Shown here: positions 1-5,945 of the stretch, piece by piece | How positions within the stretch are numbered: position 1 is the first letter of the stretch | How the letters are laid out: every line of letters starts with the position of its first letter | Assembly (NCBI GenBank): GCA_030671915.1 | Contig: DAOVHN010000109.1 | Span: 1 to 7,590, forward strand | Direction: 5' to 3' | DNA: 7,590 bases | Source: Pseudomonadota bacterium | Lineage (GTDB): Bacteria; Pseudomonadota; Alphaproteobacteria; UBA8366; JADFVY01 | Made by a program: the position numbers and the translations under genes | Notes under the pieces: model-generated | The model's input: the letters and a program-made list of their open reading frames with translations, nothing else | The model's database searches: none | Told to the model about the DNA's origin: nothing

Positions 1-697
1 CGGCCCACTCATGGGCGAACAGCTTGCCGGTCCGGCCCATGCCGCACTGGATTTCGTCGAGGAACAGCAGAATGCCATATTCGTCGCAAACGGTGCGCAA
101 TTCCTTCAAGAACCGCAGGTCGGCCTTGCGGATACCGCCCTCGCCCTGAATCGGCTCCACGAGGATCGCCGCGGTCTCGTCGGTGACGGCGGCGCGAACC
201 TCGTTGAGATTGTTGAAGGCGACCTGATCGAACCCATCCACCCTGGGCCCGAATCCGTCCAGATGCTTGGCATTACCGGCGGCGGACAACGTCGCCAGCG
301 AACGGCCGTGGAACGCGCCGTCGAAGGTGATGATCCGCCATTTTTGCGGATTACCGCCGACATGGTGATAGCGCCGGCAGAGCTTGATGCCGCCCTCCAT
401 CGCCTCAACGCCGGAATTGCAGAAGAACACCGTGTCGGCGAAGGACGCCGCGACCAGCCGGTCGGCCAGCCTGGTCTGTTCCGGCACCGTATAGAGGTTC
501 GAGGTATGCCACAGCTTCGCCGCCTGGCCCCGCAGCGCCTTGACCAGATGAGGATGGGCATGGCCGAGGCTGTTCACCGCGATGCCCGCCGCGAAGTCGA
601 GATAGCGTCGGCCGTCGGTGGCGAACAGATAAACACCCTCACCCCGCTCGAAAGCGATCTCGGACCGGCCATATGTCGGCATCACGGATGGAATCAC
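1..697 (-). CDS. argD: Acetylornithine aminotransferase, N-terminal 232 codons (3' end outside window)
   Basis: This is a class-III, PLP-dependent aminotransferase. ArgD converts N-acetylglutamate semialdehyde to N-acetylornithine with glutamate as amino donor, in cytosolic arginine synthesis. Visible family features are the N-terminal stretch [15 protein letters not shown], then [20 protein letters not shown], the cofactor-phosphate segment [12 protein letters not shown], the FHGRS motif, VEPIQGEGG, and [12 protein letters not shown], which holds the Asp that contacts the PLP pyridine nitrogen. The catalytic lysine lies beyond base 1. The start is a GTG (V-I-P-S-V-M-P) chosen because GGGAGGGGG at 712-704 ends 6 bases before it, with a GGAGG core at a 9-base spacing; the ATG four codons later is less well placed. 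A promoter at 779-751 suggests transcription independent of the genes upstream. The sequence cannot fully exclude a succinylornithine (AstC) or other ornithine-type aminotransferase, but ArgD is the best fit. Confidence 0.9.
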   Translation of the reverse strand, partial: MIPSVMPTYGRSEIAFERGEGVYLFATDGRRYLDFAAGIAVNSLGHAHPHLVKALRGQAAKLWHTSNLYTVPEQTRLADRLVAASFADTVFFCNSGVEAMEGGIKLCRRYHHVGGNPQKWRIITFDGAFHGRSLATLSAAGNAKHLDGFGPRVDGFDQVAFNNLNEVRAAVTDETAAILVEPIQGEGGIRKADLRFLKELRTVCDEYGILLFLDEIQCGMGRTGKLFAHEWA

Positions 698-750
698 GGC
701 TTACCCCCTCCCAGGGCCAAATAACTCACTCAGTTCAACGGAAGCCGCGG

Positions 751-779
751 AGTATCTGCATTTGGGTTTGCGCTGTCAA
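751..779 (-). promoter_or_regulatory. Sigma-70-type promoter for argD
   Basis: On the minus strand a perfect -35 box TTGACA (779-774) is followed by a 17-base spacer and GATACT (756-751), which matches 4 of 6 positions of TATAAT. Transcription would start near base 744 and leave a leader of roughly 47 bases before the GTG of argD. The box pair lies just downstream of the AhpD-like 3' scrap at 846-805, so argD has its own promoter rather than depending on readthrough from the two genes before it. The call rests on consensus match and spacing only. Confidence 0.6.
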
Positions 780-804
780 CGGCCTGTAATCGACCAACCG
801 CCGG

Positions 805-846
805 TCTATCGCGTGACAGTCCGGGTTGGGCATCTTGTCGAGGCCG
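805..846 (-). pseudogene. Remnant of the 3' end of an AhpD-like gene
   Basis: This 42-base stretch matches 1598-1639, the 3' end of the neighbouring AhpD-like gene, at 37 of 42 positions by direct reading. It encodes GLDKMPNPDCHAIDR where the intact gene encodes GLDMMPNPDYHAMER. The match stops abruptly at 846, and no other AhpD-like sequence (no CxxC...H motif) is seen between here and the gene ending at 877. The in-frame stop of the original is not kept. The simplest reading is the leftover tail of a second, otherwise deleted copy. A short chance repeat is unlikely because reading frame and strand are both preserved. Confidence 0.6.
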
Positions 847-876
847 GTGGACGGCGCTTCTTTTGTTCCGCTTCGA

Positions 877-1557
877 TCAGGTTCGGGCATGCCGCAGAAG
901 CTGGGCCGTTTTCGGCGCGCCCAGGGGGTGGCTGACATACCCTTTGACCCGCGCTGTCCACTCGTCGTTTACGGTATCGGCAAACACTAATGGCGCCGCC
1001 GCTGGATTAGAGCGCTCATGGAAAATCGCATGCTTGGCGCCGCCCGTGGACGCGAGAAATTTGCGCACACCGATGCAGCCCTGGTCCCGCGCGACGGCAT
1101 TGAGATGGTCCTGAACCAGCCAGGCGCCGAAATCCTCATCGTTTCCGGCGGCATCGCAGAGCGCCACGGCGATCGTCTCGGCGTCGATGGCGGGTTTGCC
1201 TTCATTGGCGACGCCATGGCCGTCGACCGCCCATTCCCCCGACAGAATTAAACTCCGCGAATTCTTTCGGCAGGTCATCATATCCCGCGTTTCGGCCGAT
1301 TGGGTAGGCTTCAACTGGGCCGGGCTGGGATTGTAAAAGACGCTGGTAGCCTGGCCCCCGAACAGGGCGATGCAGACCATATCCCCATCGCCGGAGGACG
1401 CTTCGTCGCCATCGCGCACGACGCGATAGTGAGACGCCCAGTCATAGCCCGGCCGCGCCAGTTTTTCCGGGATGTGAACCTCGTGGAACCACCCGAGATA
1501 TTCAGCCGCCCGAGCCCGCTGAAGCTCATACATGATGATCCAGACGGCGTTAGTCAT
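877..1557 (-). CDS. Uncharacterised protein with two repeated alpha/beta-barrel-like halves (EthD/DUF4286-like)
   Basis: This 226-residue soluble protein has no signal peptide or membrane segment. I do not recognise a characterised family member. Its first half carries WFHEVHIPEKLARPGY (23-38), resembling the W/F..EHIP...PG signature of small dimeric alpha/beta-barrel (ferredoxin-like) proteins such as EthD and DUF4286. The second half repeats the pattern: W146, H151, G160 and F167 line up with W23, H28, G37 and Y44 at identical spacing. It therefore looks like two fused domains forming one intramolecular barrel. The start at 1557 has GAGGAAGAA just before it (GAGG with an 8-base gap). It lies 33 bases after the AhpD-like gene on the same strand, so the two are probably co-transcribed and may act on related substrates; that link is inference. 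Enzymatic activity is unknown. Confidence 0.75.
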   Translation of the reverse strand: MTNAVWIIMYELQRARAAEYLGWFHEVHIPEKLARPGYDWASHYRVVRDGDEASSGDGDMVCIALFGGQATSVFYNPSPAQLKPTQSAETRDMMTCRKNSRSLILSGEWAVDGHGVANEGKPAIDAETIAVALCDAAGNDEDFGAWLVQDHLNAVARDQGCIGVRKFLASTGGAKHAIFHERSNPAAAPLVFADTVNDEWTARVKGYVSHPLGAPKTAQLLRHART

Positions 1558-1590
1558 TTCTTCTTCCTCGGTAAGGTCAGGATACAGGTA

Positions 1591-2163
1591 TTAACGCTCC
1601 ATCGCGTGGTAGTCCGGGTTCGGCATCATGTCGAGGCCGTGGGCCATGCGATTGGTATAGTTGAAGAAGGCGGCGGTGTCGGTGACGTCGAAGATGTCCG
1701 CGTCCGTGAAACCCGCCTCGCGCAGCGCCTGGCGGTCGGACTCGCCGATATCGTGCGGCGATTTCGTCAGCTTCCAGGCATAATCCAGCATGGCGCGCTG
1801 GCGCGGCTCCAACTCCGCCACGCGGTAGTTCATCGCCATCATCTCGCCCAATTGCGGATCACCGGAAAGCCTGCGCACCGCCTGACCATGGGCAACTAGG
1901 CAGTAATAGCAGCGGTTGGCCGACGACACGACGACGGCGATCATCTCGCGCTCCAGCTTCGACAGCCCGGACTCGGCCAGCATCAACTCGTTATAGAAGG
2001 ACATGAAGTTCCTCAGCTTCGCCTGATTGCCCGTATAGGCCCGCAGCACATAGGGCACCAGGCCAAGCTTTTCCTGGCAGACGGCGAAGTATTTGCCGAT
2101 GTCCTCGTCCAGCCCCTCCTGGTCCGGCAGGTCGACGCGGACTATATGGTCGGGTTGCGGCAT
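1591..2163 (-). CDS. AhpD-like (carboxymuconolactone decarboxylase family) peroxidase-related protein
   Basis: This cytosolic protein of 190 residues belongs to the AhpD/CMD fold, in the group annotated as uncharacterised peroxidase-related enzymes. The AhpD active-site pattern E-x11-C-x2-C-x3-H is complete: E73, C85, C88 and H92, within EMIAVVVSSANRCYYCLVAH. In AhpD the two cysteines carry out thiol-disulfide exchange with the histidine and glutamate in a proton relay, so redox activity is plausible here, but the substrate is unknown. The C-terminal GLDMMPNPDYHAMER resembles tails seen in this subgroup. I chose the start at 2163 (MPQPDH) because AGAGGAGA at 2178-2171 lies 7 bases upstream. 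An in-frame ATG 12 codons earlier has only weak Shine-Dalgarno potential. It heads a probable two-gene operon with the 226-residue protein and is divergent from the DUF1835 pair across 144 bases. Confidence 0.85.
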   Translation of the reverse strand: MPQPDHIVRVDLPDQEGLDEDIGKYFAVCQEKLGLVPYVLRAYTGNQAKLRNFMSFYNELMLAESGLSKLEREMIAVVVSSANRCYYCLVAHGQAVRRLSGDPQLGEMMAMNYRVAELEPRQRAMLDYAWKLTKSPHDIGESDRQALREAGFTDADIFDVTDTAAFFNYTNRMAHGLDMMPNPDYHAMER

Positions 2164-2300
2164 GGCGGTGTCTCCTCTGTCGTTCGGACTATGCGCCATC
2201 CTAACCGCAATAATCGCCGAAGCCCCGCGCGAATTGGCGCATTAAGACTTGCTTATCGGTTGCGGGCGCAAAGTGGCCGGGCGTAAAAGAGCGAGGGTAA

Positions 2301-2336
2301 GAGACCGATGCAATTCGGCGAGAACGAGTTTCATAT
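2301..2336 (+). repeat. 36-bp direct repeat, copy 1 (start of first DUF1835 paralog)
   Basis: These 36 bases are identical to 3338-3373. They comprise GAGACCG immediately before the ATG, the ATG itself and the codons for QFGENEFH plus the first two bases of an Ile codon. Identity stops directly on the 3' side and the rest of the two genes is much more diverged. Confidence 0.9.
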
Positions 2337-3339
2337 CGTGCGTGGAGATACTGCGGCAGCGGAACTGCGAGAATGCTTCGGCATTTCCCGCGACCGGATG
2401 CTTGTCGACCAGGACGACCTCGCATTCGGGCCGCTCGCCCCATATGAAAGCGCGGCGACGTGGCAGTCCGCCAGGCGAGCCTTCTGGCTGAATCTGCCGG
2501 ACCTTCCGGATCGCGATAATTATGATAAGGCCCTAGGCGTGTTTCCGGCCAAATTGGAGGCCGAACAAGATCGCATGGCAAACGCGGACACAGTCTATCT
2601 CTGGCTGGGGCCGTTGCTGTCGGAGGTGTTGCTGCTGGGACTCGCTCTCACGATTCTCGACCGGACGCGGATCGATCCGGCCCGGTTCCGCCTTGTGGAT
2701 TTGTCACCAGTCCGCACTCCGCTGGGGGTCGAGCCATCGGTAGGGGGGCTTTGTTGCAAATATCTCGAACAGATCGGCCCGTGGCGCGGCCTGGATGATG
2801 GCCTTCGGGCCGCCTGCCGGGATATCTGGCTGGCGGTTACCGACCCTGCTCCCGATCGCCTGATCGGGATTGGCGCCAGTTCGGCATATCCGGACTCGGT
2901 CAGGATCGCGGCGAAGGCGTATATGCTGCGCTATCCATCCACCGCATCCGGGTTGGGATTTTGGGAAAAACTGGCCCTCGGCAAATGCACGGACAGTCGG
3001 CGGAAAGTGGTGAAAATCGTTAGCGCGATTTTCGGTGACACCCTGGATTTGGCCAGGGACATGCCCGATTTCCCCAACGACAGATGGCTTTTCCATCGTC
3101 TCAAACAAATAGGCGACCCGGCCCTGCGCCATCCGCTTGTGCAGATTCATGGCAAGGGGGAAAGGATGCGGCGGACCGAGGTCATTCTCACCGACGCAGG
3201 ACGTGCCGTGCTGGCCGGCGAGGCCGACGCCATCGCGCTGAACGGGATCGAAGACCGTATCGGCGGGGTGACGCTGACCACCGAAAATCACTGGCTCTTT
3301 GACGGCAAGACGCTGGTTCAGGGCGGCACGGAGGGCTGA
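2308..3339 (+). CDS. DUF1835/DUF3658-type protein, first tandem paralog
   Basis: This is a 343-residue predicted cytosolic protein of unknown function. The N-terminal part has the DUF1835 layout: FHIVRGD (8-14), then DQDDLAFGPLAP (34-45), comparable to the D-x-L-x-x-GP motif of that family. ADTVYLWLGP (93-102) follows. The C-terminal part looks like DUF3658: GLGFWEKL (215-222), WLFHRLKQIGDP (260-271) and LTDAGRAVLAGEADAIALNG (294-313) ending in IEDRIGGV. No catalytic residues can be assigned. The start is shared with the downstream paralog, with GAGGG about 10 bases upstream at 2293-2297. It ends 5 bases before the next gene, so the pair is almost certainly one transcript. Its base composition appears somewhat less GC-rich than the second copy. 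The family assignment is from memory of motifs, not from a search. Confidence 0.8.
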   Translation: MQFGENEFHIVRGDTAAAELRECFGISRDRMLVDQDDLAFGPLAPYESAATWQSARRAFWLNLPDLPDRDNYDKALGVFPAKLEAEQDRMANADTVYLWLGPLLSEVLLLGLALTILDRTRIDPARFRLVDLSPVRTPLGVEPSVGGLCCKYLEQIGPWRGLDDGLRAACRDIWLAVTDPAPDRLIGIGASSAYPDSVRIAAKAYMLRYPSTASGLGFWEKLALGKCTDSRRKVVKIVSAIFGDTLDLARDMPDFPNDRWLFHRLKQIGDPALRHPLVQIHGKGERMRRTEVILTDAGRAVLAGEADAIALNGIEDRIGGVTLTTENHWLFDGKTLVQGGTEG

Positions 3340-3373
3340 GACCGATGCAATTCGGCGAGAACGAGTTTCATAT
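3338..3373 (+). repeat. 36-bp direct repeat, copy 2 (start of second DUF1835 paralog)
   Basis: This second copy of the 2301-2336 repeat includes the last two bases of the first paralog's TGA stop and the start region of the second paralog. All 36 positions match, including every third codon position within the coding part. Confidence 0.9.
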
Positions 3374-4355
3374 TATGCATGGCGAAGAGATGGGTGGGGT
3401 TGTCCGGACCGAATTCGGCGTGCCGCCGTCCCGTCTGATCTGCGATCCCGATACCCTGTGCTGCGGGCCGCTGGCGCCGCTGGGCGACCCCGAGGAATGG
3501 GACAAGCCGCGGCTGGCCTATTGGGCCACGGTGGAGACACGGGAACCCGAAGGGTCGACACTGTGGCAACAGTTGGTGGCGGTCCGCGACAGGCTGGCCA
3601 ATGCCGACGCTATCTATCTCTGGCTCGGCCCGGCGATGGCCGAAAGCTTGCTGACGGGCTTCGTGCTGGAAGCCTTCGACCTGCTGGAACTGGATGTTCG
3701 CCGGCTGCGGCTGATCGACCTGGAACCGGTCTTCGGGGCGCTGGGCGGCCGCCATCCGCTGGGAGCATTCCACACGAATTTGATGGAGCTGGCGGGGCCG
3801 TGGCAGCCGATGGACAAACAGACGGAGGCCTGTTACCGCCAGATCTGGCGCGCCGCGACGACGCCGACGCCCGAATTGCTGATCGATTTCTGCCGGCCCG
3901 ATACGCCATGGCCGTCCCCGCTTAAGGAAGGCATGCGCGCGTGGCTGGCCTGGTATCCGGCCGTGAAGTCGGGGCTGGGCTTCTGGGACGAGATGCTGCT
4001 GAACAACAGCGGCGCCAATCCGGCAACCGCCGCGCAAACCGTTGGCGGCTGCCTGCGTCATTCCTCCGGCCTGGCCGTTTTTCCGGGCGATGGCTGGCTG
4101 TTCCACCGGCTCCGGCGCCTGGCGAACCCGGACCTGCCCTGGCCCCTGCTGGAGATGGCGGGCGACGGTCTGACTTTCCGCCATACCCTGACGAAACTGA
4201 CCGACGCCGGGATTGACGTGCTGAACGGCGACGACAATGCCATCGTGTTGAACGGTATCGATGACCGCATCGGCGGCGTCAGGCTGAGCCTGGGTGAGGA
4301 CCGTTTGTGGTTCTACGACGGCGAAACGCTTGCGCCGGCGGCGAGAATCCCCTGA
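3345..4355 (+). CDS. DUF1835/DUF3658-type protein, second tandem paralog
   Basis: This 336-residue protein is homologous along its length to the gene just upstream. Shared blocks are MQFGENEFHI (1-10), GPLAP (41-45), ANADAIYLWLGP (85-96), GLGFWDEM (210-217), WLFHRLRRLANPDLPWPL (251-268), LTDAG (285-289) and LNGIDDRIGGV (302-312). Between these blocks similarity is patchy, so the duplication appears old. GGAGGG (3330-3335) gives a Shine-Dalgarno site 9 bases upstream of the ATG, inside the end of the first gene, which points to translational linkage. The function is unknown, and no signal peptide or membrane helix is visible. The two proteins may be subunits of a heteromer, but that is only inferred from their tandem layout. 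The gene converges with the small membrane-protein gene at 4569-4423 across a 67-base gap. Confidence 0.8.
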   Translation: MQFGENEFHIMHGEEMGGVVRTEFGVPPSRLICDPDTLCCGPLAPLGDPEEWDKPRLAYWATVETREPEGSTLWQQLVAVRDRLANADAIYLWLGPAMAESLLTGFVLEAFDLLELDVRRLRLIDLEPVFGALGGRHPLGAFHTNLMELAGPWQPMDKQTEACYRQIWRAATTPTPELLIDFCRPDTPWPSPLKEGMRAWLAWYPAVKSGLGFWDEMLLNNSGANPATAAQTVGGCLRHSSGLAVFPGDGWLFHRLRRLANPDLPWPLLEMAGDGLTFRHTLTKLTDAGIDVLNGDDNAIVLNGIDDRIGGVRLSLGEDRLWFYDGETLAPAARIP

Positions 4356-4422
4356 CCCGCGGCTACTTCCGCGATCCAGTCCCCCATCAAATTATTGATT
4401 ATTTACGGATTATAGAGCGGCG

Positions 4423-4569
4423 CTACCATTCCAGCACGCCGCTGACGACCAGAAAGGCGCCCAGCAACATAACGAATGTGCCGGTGGCGCTGGTGACGCC
4501 GATGAAGTAGTAGACGAGCCGGCGCATCCACATCAACGTGAAATTCCGGACATTGCTGCTAACAACCAT
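4423..4569 (-). CDS. Small single-span membrane protein, 48 residues
   Basis: This short gene reads from ATG at 4569 to TAG at 4423. GGAGGG at 4580-4575 lies 5 bases before the start, a strong ribosome binding site. The product has a short polar head (MVVSSNVRN), a positively charged patch MRRL (15-18), then a hydrophobic stretch at about 19-46 rich in Val, Leu, Phe, Gly and Tyr, ending LEW. The positive patch before the helix predicts that the N-terminus stays in the cytosol. I do not recognise a family. A -10-like box TACAAT and a palindrome lie upstream on the same strand. Its neighbours are a DUF1835 gene (convergent) and an amino-acid importer operon (divergent). It could be a regulator or stabiliser of a membrane complex, but nothing in the sequence shows which. 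Confidence 0.6.
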   Translation of the reverse strand: MVVSSNVRNFTLMWMRRLVYYFIGVTSATGTFVMLLGAFLVVSGVLEW

Positions 4570-4587
4570 CTTGACCCTCCACTCACT

Positions 4588-4593
4588 ATTGTA
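4588..4593 (-). promoter_or_regulatory. Candidate -10 box for the small membrane-protein gene
   Basis: TACAAT on the minus strand matches the -10 consensus at 5 of 6 positions and sits 18 bases upstream of the ATG at 4569, giving a leader of about a dozen bases. No good -35 box lies 16-18 bases further upstream (GGCCAA at 4616-4611). Instead the palindrome at 4617-4643 directly abuts that position, which would suit an activator-dependent promoter. This is inference from spacing. Confidence 0.4.
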
Positions 4594-4616
4594 GCGTAGT
4601 CATGCCAAGTTTGGCC

Positions 4617-4643
4617 CCATTAACCTTATTAAAAGGTTAATGG
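4617..4643. promoter_or_regulatory. Perfect 11-bp inverted repeat, likely operator
   Basis: CCATTAACCTT (4617-4627) and AAGGTTAATGG (4633-4643) are exact reverse complements separated by ATTAA. The arms are AT-rich and are not followed by a T run on either strand, so this is a poor intrinsic terminator. It looks more like a binding site for a dimeric regulator. It lies just upstream of the candidate -10 region of the small membrane-protein gene and about 385 bases from the importer start, so the small gene is the more likely target. Confidence 0.55.
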
Positions 4644-4950
4644 CAGAGAAAAATTCCGCATAAAATGTAAAATTTGACGGAAATGAGAAGGCGCACCGTT
4701 AAGGCGCAACAATATTCATGGCCTGGCCGACCGTTCTATGCCAGGCGTACTCTTGGCCATATATCAGTCGGTATTTCAAAATTCGTCCGCGATTATATGC
4801 CCGCTATTCTTTCCCTTGATCTAGACCTATTCTTTTTCGGATTCGTCCTGCCGATTACAAGGCTGGCGGACAACGGGCCGCGTGTTCAGTATTTTTTTTG
4901 CCCTTTCCCTTGCCCGCCACGCCATGCAGCGTTACCGTTCGCTAACAAAT

Positions 4951-4976
4951 TAAAATCCGCGCTACTGTTCGCGCGG
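4951..4976 (+). promoter_or_regulatory. Candidate -10 box and leader hairpin before the importer operon
   Basis: TAAAAT (4951-4956) matches the -10 consensus at 5 of 6 positions, but no acceptable -35 box is found at normal spacing. It is followed directly by CCGCGC (4957-4962) and GCGCGG (4971-4976), a 6-bp stem with an 8-base loop, about 50 bases before the ATG of the binding-protein gene. The hairpin is certain as a sequence; the promoter role is weakly supported. Confidence 0.3.
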
Positions 4977-5026
4977 CGGCCGGCAAACCGACCGGAGATT
5001 CAACGTCAAACAGGGAGACCACCGAA

Positions 5027-5863
5027 ATGATGAAAAAACTTCTTGCGGCTACGGCAATCACCGCGCTGCTGGCCACCACCACAGCGGCCAGCGCCGCCCA
5101 ATGCACCAACGATGCCTGGAACAAGGTTATGTCGCGCGGCAAGATCGTGGTCGGCGTGAAGGCCGACTACAAGCCGTGGGGCTTCCGCAATTCGGATGGC
5201 GGGCTGGTCGGCATGGAAATCGACATGGCGAAGGACGTGGCGGAGACCATGGGCGTGAAACTGGAGATGGTCCCGGTCCAGTCGTCGAATCGCATGCAGT
5301 TCCTGGAACAGGGCAAGATCGACCTGATGATCGCCACCATGTCGGACCGCGCCGATCGCCGCAAGATCGTCGGCATCATCCAGCCGAACTACTACACGTC
5401 TGGCACCAACGTCATGTCGCCCAAGGCGGTGGGACTGAAGAAGTGGGAAGATTTGCGCGGCAAACCGGTTTGCGGCAAGCAGGGCGCCTTCTACAACAAG
5501 ATCGTGTCGGAACGTTACGGCGCCGATATCATCGCCTTTACCGGCAATGCCGAGGCCAAGCAGGCGCTACGCGACAAGAAGTGCATCGCCTGGGTCTATG
5601 ACGATTCCTCGATCATGTCCGACCTGTCCTCGGGAAACTGGGACGCTTACGAGATGCCGCTGAACTCGGAAGACGACAATCCCTGGGGCCTGGCCGTGCC
5701 GCCGGCCGAGAAGGACTGCGTATTCGGGCAGTTCATGACCGGCATGAGCTTCAACTGGCTGCAATCCGGCCGCCTGATCGAGCTTGAGAAGAAGTGGGGC
5801 ATCCAGCCCACCGCCTTCCTGGCCAGCCAGAAAGAGCGCATGAAGGACTGGCTCGACAAGTAA
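5027..5863 (+). CDS. Polar amino-acid ABC transporter, periplasmic substrate-binding protein
   Basis: This 278-residue family 3 solute-binding protein (SBP_bac_3) captures an amino acid in the periplasm and delivers it to the permease pair encoded downstream. A Sec signal peptide is clear: MMKKLL, a hydrophobic Ala/Thr-rich core, and ASA at 21-23 before the likely cleavage. The mature protein shows GKIVVGVKADYKPWGF (38-53) and GGLVGMEIDMAKDVAE (58-73), the family signature region with Met in place of the usual aromatic or aliphatic residue. EQGKIDLMIATM (94-105) follows, then an Arg cluster at 108-112 where the ligand carboxylate is normally held, and VYDDSS (190-195) where an Asp normally binds the amino group. 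C149 and C186 could form a lobe-2 disulfide. AGGGAG (5012-5017) lies 9 bases before the chosen ATG, which favours it over the next codon, also ATG. The ligand cannot be read from sequence; glutamate, aspartate, glutamine or a relative are all possible. Confidence 0.88.
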   Translation: MMKKLLAATAITALLATTTAASAAQCTNDAWNKVMSRGKIVVGVKADYKPWGFRNSDGGLVGMEIDMAKDVAETMGVKLEMVPVQSSNRMQFLEQGKIDLMIATMSDRADRRKIVGIIQPNYYTSGTNVMSPKAVGLKKWEDLRGKPVCGKQGAFYNKIVSERYGADIIAFTGNAEAKQALRDKKCIAWVYDDSSIMSDLSSGNWDAYEMPLNSEDDNPWGLAVPPAEKDCVFGQFMTGMSFNWLQSGRLIELEKKWGIQPTAFLASQKERMKDWLDK

Positions 5864-5866
5864 GAG

Positions 5867-5927
5867 CCCGAAGTGCGTCGGGGCGGCCCAAGCCGGGCGT
5901 CCCGTTCGCGCCCTTGCCGCCGCAAGG
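5867..5927 (+). other. Hairpin cluster between binding-protein and permease genes
   Basis: Three stems lie in the 82-base gap: CCCGA/TCGGG (5867-5871 with 5878-5882), GCCC/GGGC (5886-5889 with 5895-5898) and CCTTGC/GCAAGG (5912-5917 with 5922-5927, 4-base loop). GCCCG (5866-5870) can also pair with CGGGC (5894-5898). No T run follows, so complete termination is unlikely. In many importer operons such stems protect the upstream binding-protein message from 3' decay or cause partial termination, giving more binding protein than permease. That role is inferred from position. Confidence 0.45.
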
Positions 5928-5945
5928 CGTAAACAAGGCCGGCCA

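Larger units (their letters stand above)
4570..5026. other. 457-base divergent intergenic region without a convincing gene
   Basis: This gap separates the small membrane-protein gene (minus) from the substrate-binding protein gene (plus). It is visibly richer in A and T than the flanking genes, as promoter regions often are. It holds the palindrome 4617-4643, a -10-like box for the minus-strand gene, an eight-T run at 4892-4899 with no clear stem before it, and a GC hairpin at 4957-4976. A plus-strand open frame from a TTG near 4674 to 5030 exists, but it overlaps the next start codon, lacks a ribosome binding site and has no recognisable motifs. I therefore treat the stretch as regulatory or noncoding. 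A small RNA or long leader cannot be excluded. Confidence 0.6.

Noticed and set aside
11..724. Plus-strand open frame of 237 codons
   Set aside because: It lies antisense to argD, whose motifs are unmistakable on the minus strand; the product has no recognisable family features.
2260..2271. Short palindrome TTGCG-GG-CGCAA in the divergent gap
   Set aside because: Five-base arms in GC-rich DNA are expected by chance; no promoter boxes around it support an operator role.
3318..4184. Minus-strand open frame of 288 codons
   Set aside because: It is a shadow of the second DUF1835 paralog, Gln/Arg/Pro-rich with no motifs, typical of antisense frames in GC-rich genes.
4356..4422. Possible terminator between the convergent genes (CGCGG/CCGCG at 4358-4373)
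   Set aside because: The stem is only 5 bp with no following T run on either strand, and the AT-rich stretch at 4388-4405 forms only an imperfect weak stem.
4597..4614. TTGGCATG resembling the -24 half of a sigma-54 promoter on the minus strand
   Set aside because: The spacing from GG to the following GC is 9 rather than 10 bases and the -12 element is not matched.
4617..4643. Possible CtrA site or intrinsic terminator in the palindrome
   Set aside because: The TTAA elements are spaced 5 and 4 bases apart, not the 7 of a CtrA box, and there is no T run after either arm for termination.
4674..5030. Plus-strand open frame of 118 codons in the intergenic region
   Set aside because: It begins at TTG without a ribosome binding site, has mixed non-coding-like composition and ends over the start codon of the binding-protein gene.
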